From positions 1 through 41,469 of the forward strand of contig NZ_JAHKRN010000065.1 in assembly GCF_019396385.1 (NCBI RefSeq): a DNA stretch of 41,469 nucleotides, in the 5' to 3' direction. Position numbers and translations under genes: made by a program. Numbering within the stretch: the first letter of the stretch is position 1; the number at the start of each line of letters is the position of its first letter. Origin of the DNA: Nonomuraea harbinensis (GTDB taxonomy: Bacteria; Actinomycetota; Actinomycetes; Streptosporangiales; Streptosporangiaceae). A model generated the notes under the pieces. The model saw only the letters and a list, made by a program, of their open reading frames with translations. It ran no database searches and was not told the origin of the DNA. Below are positions 31,723 to 39,370 of this stretch, one piece after another.

Positions 31723-32369
31723 CCGGCCGACGGGGGCGGCGTGATCGTCACCGGCGCGTCGTAGTCGGCCAGCGTCACGCTCACGCTGCCGCCCTGCAGC
31801 GGCAGCTCGACCTTGGTGAGCCTGCTGGTGGCCTTGTCGACCCAGACCGTGCCGTTGACGGGCTGGGTGACCCCCGGCACGAGCGTGCCGAGCGTCTGCT
31901 CGGAGAACCCGGTCGCCACCCGGTAGGCGCCGCCCTCCTCGGCCTGGACCAGCGGGTCGGAGGCGGATTCGAGCAGCTGTGCGATGCCCTTGGCGGGGTC
32001 GAGGATCAGCGAGGGATCGTACAGCTGGGCCAGCTCCCGCCGGGTCAGCTTCTGGAAGCCGCCGGTCGGGCCCTTGAAGTGGACGGTGTCGCCGATCAGC
32101 GCGAAGGTGATCTCCTGGAGGCTGCCGAACACCTCCAGGGTGATGGTGCCGTCGGCGTCGCCCTGCGCCGTCAGCCGGCCGTCGGCCTTCTTGACCGGGA
32201 CGTTCGGCTTGCCGTCCGTGGCGATCGAGAACGCCGCCGACTTCACCGACCGCATGGCCGCCGCGGCCTTCTTCATCAGGTCGGGCCCCGCGGGCAGCTC
32301 CTCGCCACCGCCGGAAGAGCAGGCCGTGAGACCCGCGACGAGGAGGATGAGGAGCAGCTTTCTCAGCAT
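31719..32369 (-). CDS. LppX/LprAFG family (LprG-like) lipoprotein
   Basis: The 216-residue precursor begins with a lipoprotein signal: MLRKLLLILLVAGLTACSSG, with the lipobox LTAC and the lipidated Cys17. After a Gly/Ser-rich linker the mature part shows the LppX_LprAFG pattern: MKKAAAAMRSVKSAAFSI near 32-49, GDADGTITLEVFGSL, DTVHFKGPTGGFQKLT and YRVATGFSEQ. It ends TVWVDKATSRLTKVELPL. Family members have a hydrophobic pocket for lipids and lie on the outer face of the membrane. The ATG at 32369 precedes the P55-like MFS gene, overlapping by four bases. A MarR gene lies 60 bases upstream on the same strand. It probably hands lipid to or from the MFS partner; inferred from LprG/P55. Confidence 0.9.
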   Translation of the reverse strand: MLRKLLLILLVAGLTACSSGGGEELPAGPDLMKKAAAAMRSVKSAAFSIATDGKPNVPVKKADGRLTAQGDADGTITLEVFGSLQEITFALIGDTVHFKGPTGGFQKLTRRELAQLYDPSLILDPAKGIAQLLESASDPLVQAEEGGAYRVATGFSEQTLGTLVPGVTQPVNGTVWVDKATSRLTKVELPLQGGSVSVTLADYDAPVTITPPPSAG

Positions 32370-32388
32370 GAAGCGGATCGTAGCGAGC

Positions 32389-32413
32389 GGTGGCGCGCGC
32401 CGCGCGCGCCGCC
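32389..32413 (-). terminator. GC-rich hairpin between marR and the lipoprotein gene
   Basis: GGTGGCGCGCG and CGCGCGCCGCC can form an 11-base-pair stem with one G-U pair and a three-base loop. It lies in the 59-base gap between the marR stop and the lipoprotein start, on the leftward transcript. It lacks a T run, so it may be a terminator or a stability element. Confidence 0.4.
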
Positions 32414-32428
32414 GGTATCGGTTGGGTG

Positions 32429-32887
32429 TCAGCGCAGCTTCTTCAGATGCTCCACGATCGGCGCGAAGGCCCCCTCCAGCTCGCCGAGCTGGTCGTCGGT
32501 CAGCCGGTCGACGAAGTGTTCGCGGACGCCGGAGACGTGGACGGGCGCCACCCGCTGGATGGTGTCCCAGCCCTCGTCGGTCAGCACCGCGAAGGTGCCG
32601 CGCCGGTCGTCGCGGCAGTCCTCGCGGACGACCAGCCCCTTGGCCTCCATCCGGGAGATCTGGTGGGAGAGGCGGCTGCGGGACTGGATCGTCGCGTCGG
32701 CCAGGTCGCTCATGCGCATCCGCCGGCCAGGGCTCTCCGAGAGGTTGACCAGGATCTCGTAGTCGTTCAGCGACAGCGCGTGTTCCTGCAGCTCCCGGTC
32801 CAGGCGGTGCATGAGGAGCTTGTGCAGCGCCAGGTGGGTTCGCCAGGCACGCTGCTCAGCGGGGGAAAGCCAGCGAGGCGCGCTCAT
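32429..32887 (-). CDS. MarR family transcriptional regulator
   Basis: The 152-residue protein has a helical dimerisation N-terminus (AEQRAWRTHLALHKLLMHRL) and a winged helix-turn-helix. This includes LSLNDYEILVNLSES, MRMSDLADATIQSRSRLSHQ (recognition region) and ISRMEAKGLVVREDCRDDRR, with the MarR DxRxxxV-like wing. TDEGWDTIQRVAPVHVSGV follows, and a C-terminal helix ends LKKLR. It is placed 60 bases upstream of the LprG-like/MFS pair, on the same strand, so it is a candidate regulator of that transport unit. No clear operator was found by inspection. The ATG at 32887 has AGGAGAT upstream. Confidence 0.92.
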   Translation of the reverse strand: MSAPRWLSPAEQRAWRTHLALHKLLMHRLDRELQEHALSLNDYEILVNLSESPGRRMRMSDLADATIQSRSRLSHQISRMEAKGLVVREDCRDDRRGTFAVLTDEGWDTIQRVAPVHVSGVREHFVDRLTDDQLGELEGAFAPIVEHLKKLR

Positions 32888-32957
32888 GATCTCCTATCCA
32901 GGACACGTCCGGCGGCCGGCCACGACAGCGGCGGCGCCTGTGGGACACATATCAAGG

Positions 32958-33599
32958 TTAACCGGGGATGGCGGCTCTCCTGGCAGGGGTGTCGGTGATG
33001 GCGGCCACCAGGATGTCCGGTCCGGCCCGCCACTCCAGCAGATGGCGGCCCGCCCAGTCGCCGTCGCGGGCGGACAGCTCGTCGAGGGTCAGCTCGCCCC
33101 GCTTGATCAGCGCCTCCTTGCGCGCCCACACCCGGATCAGGTCCTCGTTGCCGCCGGCCTCCTCCCGCTCGCGGGGCGTGAGCGCCATCCCGGCGAGCAT
33201 GCGGTCGAGCGGGCCGGGCGGCACCCGCTCGGCGTCGACGCCGACGCGGCCGTGGCCGGCGGCCGCGCACACGTAGCCGCGCGTGTGGCTCAGGCTGACG
33301 CCCACCGCCGGGGCCTCCTCCAGGTACGGCCTGCCGTGGCCGGGGCCGTGCACGTGGCAGTGCTGGGCCAGCGTGAGCCGGTGCGGGGCGACGCCGAGGA
33401 GCTCGGCCGCGCAGAGGCGGACCAGCAGGTGGGCGGCGACGAAGGCGTGGCGGTCGGCCTCGTGCCGGAACCGCGCGGCCCGCTCCCGTTCGGCGGAGGT
33501 CAGCAACGTCACCGGGGCGTCCACCTCGTCAGGCCGACCGCCCATCACCAGCGCCATGTCCGCAACGTACACCGTGACCCGGATTTGCCCATCCGCCAA
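32958..33599 (-). CDS. Sfp-type 4'-phosphopantetheinyl transferase
   Basis: This 213-residue enzyme transfers phosphopantetheine from coenzyme A to a Ser of carrier proteins (fatty acid, polyketide or peptide synthases). The signature VGVDAERV has Asp122 and Glu124, and RVWARKEALIKRG carries Trp158, Lys161, Glu162 and Lys166. GVSLSHTRGYVCAAAG (100-115) is the CoA-binding region. The N-terminal half has FVAAHLLVRLCAAELLG. The listed TTG at 33599 is poor; a GTG at 33572, nine codons in, may be the true start. No synthase gene is in the window, so its carrier protein must be elsewhere. It is upstream of marR on the same strand. Confidence 0.9.
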   Translation of the reverse strand: MADGQIRVTVYVADMALVMGGRPDEVDAPVTLLTSAERERAARFRHEADRHAFVAAHLLVRLCAAELLGVAPHRLTLAQHCHVHGPGHGRPYLEEAPAVGVSLSHTRGYVCAAAGHGRVGVDAERVPPGPLDRMLAGMALTPREREEAGGNEDLIRVWARKEALIKRGELTLDELSARDGDWAGRHLLEWRAGPDILVAAITDTPARRAAIPG

Positions 33600-33667
33600 C
33601 CAACCACAAATCCGGCGAAACCTACGATTAATTGAGGTTCGCCTATAGCGCGCCCTGGGAGTGCGAC

Positions 33668-35071
33668 ATGGTTCAGCTCATCAGAAGCGGGCTCGAAGGA
33701 CTGCGCGAGAGATGCGCCGGGCGTGTGGTCTCCCCGAAGGACGACGGCTACGAGAGCATGCGGAGGATCTGGAACGGCGCCGTCGACCGCCACCCCGGCG
33801 TGATCGTCCGGTGCGGCGGGCCCGACGACGCTGAGGCGGCCGTCGCCTACGCCCGGCAGGAGGATCTGGAGATCTCCGTGCGCGGCGGCGGCCACGGCTT
33901 CGGCGGCCTGGCCGTGACCGACGGCGGAGTCATGCTCGACCTCAGCGCGCTGCGGCAGATCGAGGTCGACGCCGCCAGCCGGTGGGCGTCCTGCGGGGGC
34001 GGCGCGACCTGGGCCGATCTCGACGCGGCCACCCACGTGTACGGGCTGGCCACGCCCGGCGGCACGATCAGCCACACCGGCGTCGGCGGGCTGACGCTCG
34101 GCGGCGGCTTCGGCTGGCTGAGCCACGACCACGGGCTGACCGTGGACAACCTGGAGTCGGCCGACGTCGTGCTCGCCGACGGGCGGCAGGTGCACGCCTC
34201 CGCCCGCGAGCACCCCGACCTGTTCTGGGCGCTGCGAGGCGGCGGCGGCAACTTCGGCGTCGTCACCTCCTTCGCCTTCCGGCTGCATCCCGTCGGGCCC
34301 GAGGTGCAGGTGGGGGTCCTGTTCTGGGAGGCGGAGCGGGGCCCCGAGGCGATCGAGACGATCGACCAGGCCGTGCGGAGCCTGCCGGAACACGTCGGCG
34401 TGCTGATCGCCTTCGGGATGAGCGCGCCGCCCGCCCCGTTCGTCCCCGAGGAGCACCGCCTGCGGCAGGGGCACGCGCTCATCGTGGCCGGGTTCGGCTC
34501 GCCCCGGCATCACGCCTCGGTGCTGGAGCCGATCACGCGGGCGCTGCCGCCGCTGTTCTCGTTCGCCGCGCCGATGTCGTACCCGCAGCTCCAGTCGCTG
34601 CTGGACGACACCGTGCCCTGGGGGACGCCCGCCTACGAGAAGGCGCTCGACCTGCCGTCGCTCGGGACGGACGCGATCGCCACGCTCTGCGAGCAGGCGG
34701 CGCTCAAGGGGTCGCCGATGTCGTTCATACCGGCGTTCCGCCTCGACGGCGCCTTCAGCGCGATCCCTGACGCGGCCACCGCCTTCGGCGGCAGCCGCGA
34801 GCCGCACTACACGCTGTCCGTCATGGCGCTCACACGCACGGCGGACGCCCTGGAACAGGAGAGGACGTGGGCCCGCGACGCCTGGTCGGCGCTGCTCCCG
34901 TACTCCCGGGGCACCGGGGCGTACGTGAACTTCCTCACCGACCAGGACGAGGACCGCGTGCGGGCTTCCTACGGCGAGGAGAAGTACGCCCGGCTGGCCG
35001 CGATCAAGGCCGAGTACGACCCCGACAACGTCTTCCGACTCAACCAGAACATCAGGCCCGCCACCGGCTGA
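33668..35071 (+). CDS. FAD-linked oxidase, berberine-bridge-enzyme (BBE) type
   Basis: The 467-residue protein has a VAO/PCMH FAD-binding domain (about 40-210) and a C-terminal BBE domain. SVRGGGHGFGGLAVTDGGVML carries His76, the expected covalent-FAD residue. GGTISHTGVGGLTLGGGFGW is the second FAD loop, but it has no Cys, so the flavin is likely mono-covalent. DLFWALRGGGGNFGVVTSFAF follows. The tail EYDPDNVFRLNQNIRP is diagnostic of BBE proteins. They oxidise secondary metabolites and sugars. The ATG at 33668 has GGGAG seven bases upstream. Its last 20 bases overlap the convergent peptidase gene. It diverges from the phosphopantetheinyl transferase, so a metabolic role in secondary metabolism is possible but unproven. 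Confidence 0.92.
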   Translation: MVQLIRSGLEGLRERCAGRVVSPKDDGYESMRRIWNGAVDRHPGVIVRCGGPDDAEAAVAYARQEDLEISVRGGGHGFGGLAVTDGGVMLDLSALRQIEVDAASRWASCGGGATWADLDAATHVYGLATPGGTISHTGVGGLTLGGGFGWLSHDHGLTVDNLESADVVLADGRQVHASAREHPDLFWALRGGGGNFGVVTSFAFRLHPVGPEVQVGVLFWEAERGPEAIETIDQAVRSLPEHVGVLIAFGMSAPPAPFVPEEHRLRQGHALIVAGFGSPRHHASVLEPITRALPPLFSFAAPMSYPQLQSLLDDTVPWGTPAYEKALDLPSLGTDAIATLCEQAALKGSPMSFIPAFRLDGAFSAIPDAATAFGGSREPHYTLSVMALTRTADALEQERTWARDAWSALLPYSRGTGAYVNFLTDQDEDRVRASYGEEKYARLAAIKAEYDPDNVFRLNQNIRPATG

Positions 35072-36584
35072 GGAGGTAGCCCGGGGTGCCGGGGAACGGA
35101 GTGTCCGGCGGCGCGTCGCGCAGGGTGGCCGTGCCCTCCGACGGCGGCACCGCCGGGCAGCGGGCGCCCTCGGCCGGGATCTCCAGATCGACCAGGTAGC
35201 GGTCGAAGACCGCCGTCGCGCAGTCGCCCATGCCGTACACGCCGTGCCCCCAGCCCTCGTAGGTGAGCAGCCGGGCCTCGCGCCCGATCTGCCGCGCGGC
35301 GGCGGTGGCCCACGCGTAGGCGGTGGCCGGGTCGTGCAGGGCGTTGGCGAGCAGCAGCGGCGGCGTGCCGTCGACGCGCAGCCGGTGCTGCGGGTTCGGG
35401 ATCGGCGCCCGCGTGCCGGCGCAGGCCGCCAGCATGCCGTACGCGAGCGGGCTGACCAGCATGTCCGGCGCGATCTCCGCCGACCGGCGCAGGTGGGCGG
35501 CGTACTCGCGGTGGTCGCGCACCGGCAGCAGGTAGTCGAGACAGAAGACCCGCGACGCGTCGCTGACCGTCTCCTCCTGCGGGGTGGCCGCCGCCAGGAG
35601 CCGCTCGGCGGGCCCGCCGGTCTCCAGCGCCACCAGGAACCGGGCCAGTCCGGAGTAGTCCGGCCCGTAGAACGCGCCGAACGCCTGCCTGATCAGCGTC
35701 GTCCTGGAGAGCGGCACGCCCGGCTCGCCGGGGAAGGTCAGCTCGCCCCGCCCGGCGCGCTCCAGCAGCTCCGCCCAGACGGCCCGCACGTCCCTGCCGT
35801 GCAGCGCGCAGGACTCCGTCCGCCCGCACCAGGAGACGAACTCGTCGAAGGAGTCCTGCGCCGCCCGCGACTCGGTGTCGAGGAAGGCGCGGGTGCGCAG
35901 GCTGTGGTCCATGGTGCTGTCCAGCGCCAGCGCCCGCACCCGGTGCGGGTAGCGCTCGGCGTAGAGCTGGGTGATCAGCGTCCCGTACGAGAGGCCGTAG
36001 GCGGTGAGCTTCCGGTCGCCGAGCGCGGCGCGCAGCGCGTCGAGGTCCCGCACGACGCTGCCGGTGTCGACGTGGTCGAAGAGCGGCCCGGTGCGGGCCC
36101 GGCAGTCCTGCCGGTAGCGCTCGTTGTGGGCCAGGAGCGCCTCGAAGCCCGCCCGGTTGCCGACGGTGAGCGGGTCGGGCGCCCGCAGGGCCAGCTCCAG
36201 CGAGCACCGGACGGGGTGGCTGCGGCGCACCCCGCGCGGGTCGTAGCTGACCACGTCGAACCTGCTGGTCAGCTTGGCGGTGAAGGCGATCCGGTTCGTG
36301 ATCACGGCGTCCACCCCTGAGCCGCCGGGACCACCCGGGTTGATCACCAGCGAGCCGATGCGGGCACCCGGACCGGTGGCCTTGCGGCGGGCCAGCGCCA
36401 GGTCCAGCGTCGGCCCGCCGGGGTCGTCCCAGTCGACGGGCACGGCGAGCGTGCCGCACTCGACCTCCGGCGCTTCGGGACACGGGGTCCACGCGATCCC
36501 GCCCGAGGCGCCGGCCGGTAAGACGGGCACGAGGGGGAGGACCGCGGCGATGACGAGGCTGAGGATCAGGACAGATCTTCGCAT
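35052..36584 (-). CDS. Secreted alpha/beta hydrolase of the TAP/SlpD tripeptidyl aminopeptidase type
   Basis: The 510-residue precursor starts at the ATG at 36584 with a signal peptide (MRRSVLILSLVIAAVLPLVP). The longer frame upstream would put 19 residues before it. The mature part begins IAWTPCPEAPEVECGTLAVP, typical of Streptomyces TAP-like proteases that remove N-terminal tripeptides. LVINPGGPGGSG is the oxyanion-loop region, AYGLSYGTLI holds the nucleophilic Ser, and the acid Asp lies in NALHDPATAYAW. The catalytic His lies in GWGHGVYG. The TAP-like C-terminal domain is present. It acts outside the cell. The gene converges on the FAD oxidase with a 20-base overlap; aminopeptidase P lies upstream on the same strand, so the two may share a role in peptide use. 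Confidence 0.9.
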   Translation of the reverse strand: MRRSVLILSLVIAAVLPLVPVLPAGASGGIAWTPCPEAPEVECGTLAVPVDWDDPGGPTLDLALARRKATGPGARIGSLVINPGGPGGSGVDAVITNRIAFTAKLTSRFDVVSYDPRGVRRSHPVRCSLELALRAPDPLTVGNRAGFEALLAHNERYRQDCRARTGPLFDHVDTGSVVRDLDALRAALGDRKLTAYGLSYGTLITQLYAERYPHRVRALALDSTMDHSLRTRAFLDTESRAAQDSFDEFVSWCGRTESCALHGRDVRAVWAELLERAGRGELTFPGEPGVPLSRTTLIRQAFGAFYGPDYSGLARFLVALETGGPAERLLAAATPQEETVSDASRVFCLDYLLPVRDHREYAAHLRRSAEIAPDMLVSPLAYGMLAACAGTRAPIPNPQHRLRVDGTPPLLLANALHDPATAYAWATAAARQIGREARLLTYEGWGHGVYGMGDCATAVFDRYLVDLEIPAEGARCPAVPPSEGTATLRDAPPDTPFPGTPGYLLSRWRA

Positions 36585-36677
36585 GACGCGTCCAATCGTC
36601 GGTGGGACCCGATCGTCGGACGGGCCCGCCGGCGGCGCCATCGACCCTGAGTACGGTCTTCGCGTCGTCCTCAGGTA

Positions 36678-38096
36678 TCAGCCGAGCAGGACCGACATCC
36701 AGCTCTCCACCTCGTCGGGGTGGCGGGGGAGCGCCGCCGACATCAGCCGCGCCCCGTCGGCCGTGATGACCAGGTCGTCCTCGATGCGGACGCCCAGCCC
36801 GCGGAACTCCTCCGGCAGGGTGAGGTCGTCCGGCTGGAGGTAGAGACCGGGCTCCACGGTCAGCACCTGGCCCTCCTCCAGCACGCCGTCCAGATACGTC
36901 TCCGCCCGCGCCCTGGCGCAGTCGTGCACGTCCAGGCCCAGCATGTGGCCGCTGCTGCAGAGCGTGTAACGGCGGTAGAGCCCGGTCTCCATGAGCGCGT
37001 CGGGGGAGTCCTTCAGCAGGCCCCATTCGTGCAGGCCCTCGCAGATGACGCGCATGGCCGTCAGGTGGAAGTCGCGGAACCGGACGCCCGGCCGCAGCGC
37101 CGCGATCGCGGCCGACTGCGCCTCGTAGACCAGCTCGTACACCTGCCGCTGTACCGGCCCGAACCGGCCCGAGAGCGGCAGCGTGCGGGTGACGTCGGCG
37201 GTGTAGAGGGTGTCGGTCTCCACGCCGGCGTCCAGCAGCAGCATGTCGCCCGGGTCGAGACGTCCGTCGTTGCGGATCCAGTGGAGCACGCACGCGTGCG
37301 CGCCGGAGGCCACGATGCTCTCGTAGCCGACCGCGTTGCCCTCCAGCCGCGAGCGCAGCCCGAACACGCCCTCCAGGTAGCGTTCGCCGCGCGGGTGGCC
37401 GAGCGCCTGCGGGAGCGCCCGCACCACGTCCTCGAAGCCGCGCACGGTCGCGTCCACCGCGGCCTGCAGCTCGCCGATCTCCCACTCGTCCTTGACCAGC
37501 CGCGCCTCCGCCAGGAAGCTCTCCAGCTCGGCGTCGCCGCCGCCGGGCTCCACGGCCTTGTCCACCGCCTCGTCCACCGCCTCGTCCACCGCCGGGTCCA
37601 CGCCGCGCAGCACCCGCGCGGGTCCCTTCAGATCCAGCTCGCGCGGGTGCGCGCAGTCGATCTGGTAGAGCTCCGCCGCCTCCGCCAGGTCGGGCCTGCG
37701 GCCCACCCAGAACTCGCCGTAACGGCGGTCCCGGTAGAACTCCTGGCCCTCCTCGCGGGGGGAGCGCGGCCGCGTGTAGAGGGTCGCCTCACCGGACGGC
37801 TCGATCACGAGCACGTCACCGGGCTCGCCCGCGCCCGTCAGGTACGAGAAGGCGCTGTGCGGGCGGAATCGGTAGTCGCTGTCGTTGCTGCGCACCTTGA
37901 GCGTGCCCGACGGCACGACCAGCCGTTCCCCGGGGAACCGGCTCGCCAGAGCCGCCCGCCGCTTGGCCGCCCACGGGGCGACGGGCAGCGCGCGCACGCC
38001 GGTCCGCCGCGTGTCCGCCCAGCCCGTCCGCATGAACGCGGCCAGCTCCTCGGAGATCGGCAGGTCGTGGCTCCCGGTGTTGAGAGGCTCGGTCAC
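36678..38096 (-). CDS. pepP: Xaa-Pro aminopeptidase (aminopeptidase P, M24B)
   Basis: The 472-residue metallopeptidase removes the N-terminal residue before a proline. The N-terminal domain (about 1-185) has FRPHSAFSYLTGAGEPGDVL. The pita-bread catalytic domain follows: VGYESIVASGAHACVLHW, LLLDAGVETDTLYTADVTRT with the first two metal-binding Asp residues, SSGHMLGLDVHD with the metal His, LTVEPGLYLQ with Glu, and RIEDDLVIT with the last Glu. The start is a GTG at 38096 with TTGGAG eight bases upstream. A short DEAVDEAVDKAV repeat lies in the linker near residue 170. Cytoplasmic, no signal peptide. It diverges from the CBS gene across about 120 bases. Confidence 0.94.
   Translation of the reverse strand: MTEPLNTGSHDLPISEELAAFMRTGWADTRRTGVRALPVAPWAAKRRAALASRFPGERLVVPSGTLKVRSNDSDYRFRPHSAFSYLTGAGEPGDVLVIEPSGEATLYTRPRSPREEGQEFYRDRRYGEFWVGRRPDLAEAAELYQIDCAHPRELDLKGPARVLRGVDPAVDEAVDEAVDKAVEPGGGDAELESFLAEARLVKDEWEIGELQAAVDATVRGFEDVVRALPQALGHPRGERYLEGVFGLRSRLEGNAVGYESIVASGAHACVLHWIRNDGRLDPGDMLLLDAGVETDTLYTADVTRTLPLSGRFGPVQRQVYELVYEAQSAAIAALRPGVRFRDFHLTAMRVICEGLHEWGLLKDSPDALMETGLYRRYTLCSSGHMLGLDVHDCARARAETYLDGVLEEGQVLTVEPGLYLQPDDLTLPEEFRGLGVRIEDDLVITADGARLMSAALPRHPDEVESWMSVLLG
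37560..37595 (-). repeat. 12-base tandem repeat in the pepP linker
   Basis: GTCCACCGCCTC (plus strand) occurs twice without change and then as GTCCACCGCCGG. It encodes the repeated Val-Asp-Glu-Ala unit in the domain linker, so it is tolerated by the fold. Confidence 0.7.
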
Positions 38097-38219
38097 AGCG
38101 GCTCCAACAGTGGTATTTCATATGGCAAGTACGGTCAGCTTACGGGAGTCCTTGACGGCCTCCCACCCCCTTGCTTGCCTGTAACCACGACGGGGTAACT
38201 CCTAGCCGAGGTGGTACGG

Positions 38220-38648
38220 ATGCTGATCAGCACGATCTTGCGCGGCAAGGGAAGCGACGTGACGACGGTGGCGCCCGACGCGACCGTCCGTGAGTTGCTG
38301 GCCCGGCTGGCCGAGCACAACATCGGCGCCGTCGTCGTGTCCGCCGACGGCGTCACCATCGACGGGATCGTCTCCGAGCGCGACGTGGTGCGCCGGCTGC
38401 ACGATCGCGGCGCGGGCATCCTCGGCGAGCCGGTCTCGTCGATCATGACCGCCGAGGTGCGCACCGTCGCCCCGGGTGACCGGGTCGACGAGCTGCGCAA
38501 GACCATGACCACCCACCGCGTGCGGCACATGCCGGTGGTCGAGGACGGCCGCCTGGCCGGCATCGTCAGCATCGGCGACGTGGTCAAGAACACCATCGAG
38601 GAGCTGGAGACGGAGAAGGCCTCACTGGTGGACTACCTCCACCGCTGA
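38220..38648 (+). CDS. Two-CBS-domain protein
   Basis: This 142-residue protein consists of two CBS motifs in tandem (about 8-60 and 74-130), forming one Bateman module that usually binds adenosine nucleotides. Typical strings are TVAPDATVRELLARLAEHNI with GAVVVSADGVTIDGIVSERD, and VRTVAPGDRVDELRKTMTTH with VRHMPVVEDGRLAGIVSIGD. It ends in a short helical tail. There is no attached catalytic domain, so it is a free-standing regulator of unknown partner. I chose the ATG at 38220, with AGGTGG upstream, over the GTG at 38211. The gene precedes the membrane-anchored protein by 24 bases and may be co-transcribed with it. Confidence 0.93.
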   Translation: MLISTILRGKGSDVTTVAPDATVRELLARLAEHNIGAVVVSADGVTIDGIVSERDVVRRLHDRGAGILGEPVSSIMTAEVRTVAPGDRVDELRKTMTTHRVRHMPVVEDGRLAGIVSIGDVVKNTIEELETEKASLVDYLHR

Positions 38649-38672
38649 CGCGGGTGGGACGCTGTCCAGGTG

Positions 38673-39290
38673 ATGTACCGCCCCCCGCCTGACTACCCGC
38701 GCGCGTCGAGCAGCCCGACGATCATCCTGCTCGTCGCCGGGCTGACCGGGGTGCTGGGCTTCCTGATCGGCTTCCTCACCGGGCTCGGGTCAGGAGAGCT
38801 GGCGGCGGCCCCCGCTCCCCGGGTCACCGTGACGGTCGAGGGACAGCTCGACCCCGACACGCAGCCCACCGACCCCGTCCCGTCCGACCCCGTCCCGTCC
38901 GACCCCGCCGCGTCCGACCCCGCCGCGTCCGACCCCGCCGCGTCCGATCCTGCCGCGTCGCCTCCGGCCGCCGACCCGTCCGCGTCGGCACCCGTCACCT
39001 CGGACCCGTCCGCCGGCCCCCCGGGCGATCCCGTCACGTCGAACCCCGGCGATCCGCTCGCGTCGATGCGCACCCTCGTCGTCGGCGTCGACATCCAGCC
39101 CGGCACCTACCGCACCACCGGCCCCGCGGGCGGCGGAGGCCAGTGCTACTGGGCCCGCATGAACAGCACCACCGGCGACATCGGGGACGTCATCGACGCC
39201 GGCATGCCCTCAGGCCCGGCCACCGTCACCATCGCCGCCACCGACAAGAGCTTCCAGACGGCCGGCTGCGCCGAATGGACCAGAGCCTGA
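38673..39290 (+). CDS. Membrane-anchored protein with (DPxxS) linker and conserved extracellular C-terminal domain
   Basis: The 205-residue protein has a short Pro-rich N-terminus, one membrane segment (about 15-40, PTIILLVAGLTGVLGFLIGF), and a flexible outside linker with six DPxxS units. A compact C-terminal domain of about 70 residues follows (VGVDIQPGTYRTTGPAGG, then CYWARMNSTTGDIGDVIDAG, and TAGCAEWTRA with a second Cys), perhaps with one disulfide. This C-terminal domain occurs in many actinobacterial surface proteins of unknown function. The start ATG at 38673 follows a GTG at 38670; which is used is unclear. No enzymatic motif is visible. Orientation is probably N-in, C-out. Confidence 0.75.
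   Translation: MYRPPPDYPRASSSPTIILLVAGLTGVLGFLIGFLTGLGSGELAAAPAPRVTVTVEGQLDPDTQPTDPVPSDPVPSDPAASDPAASDPAASDPAASPPAADPSASAPVTSDPSAGPPGDPVTSNPGDPLASMRTLVVGVDIQPGTYRTTGPAGGGGQCYWARMNSTTGDIGDVIDAGMPSGPATVTIAATDKSFQTAGCAEWTRA
38871..38960 (+). repeat. Six 15-base tandem repeats encoding (DPxxS)6
   Basis: Units of GACCCCGxCxCGTCC run head to tail: two DPVPS and four DPAAS codon blocks, with the last unit varied by single bases. They form the linker of the membrane-anchored protein and should be prone to length change. Confidence 0.85.
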
Positions 39291-39370
39291 CGGACCGCCG
39301 CAGCGGTGCCTGTTTGCGGAGGTGACACCCGCGTAGGAGGATGCGCTCAGCCCCACGCGAGGAGGAAGCC

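Noticed and set aside
32958..35071. Secondary-metabolite gene cluster around the phosphopantetheinyl transferase and BBE oxidase
   Set aside because: No polyketide, peptide or terpene synthase is present, and the two genes diverge without other pathway genes.
38097..38219. Divergent promoter between pepP and the CBS gene
   Set aside because: A TTGACG occurs at 38152-38157, but no acceptable -10 box lies at 16-19 bases, so I did not list it as a promoter.
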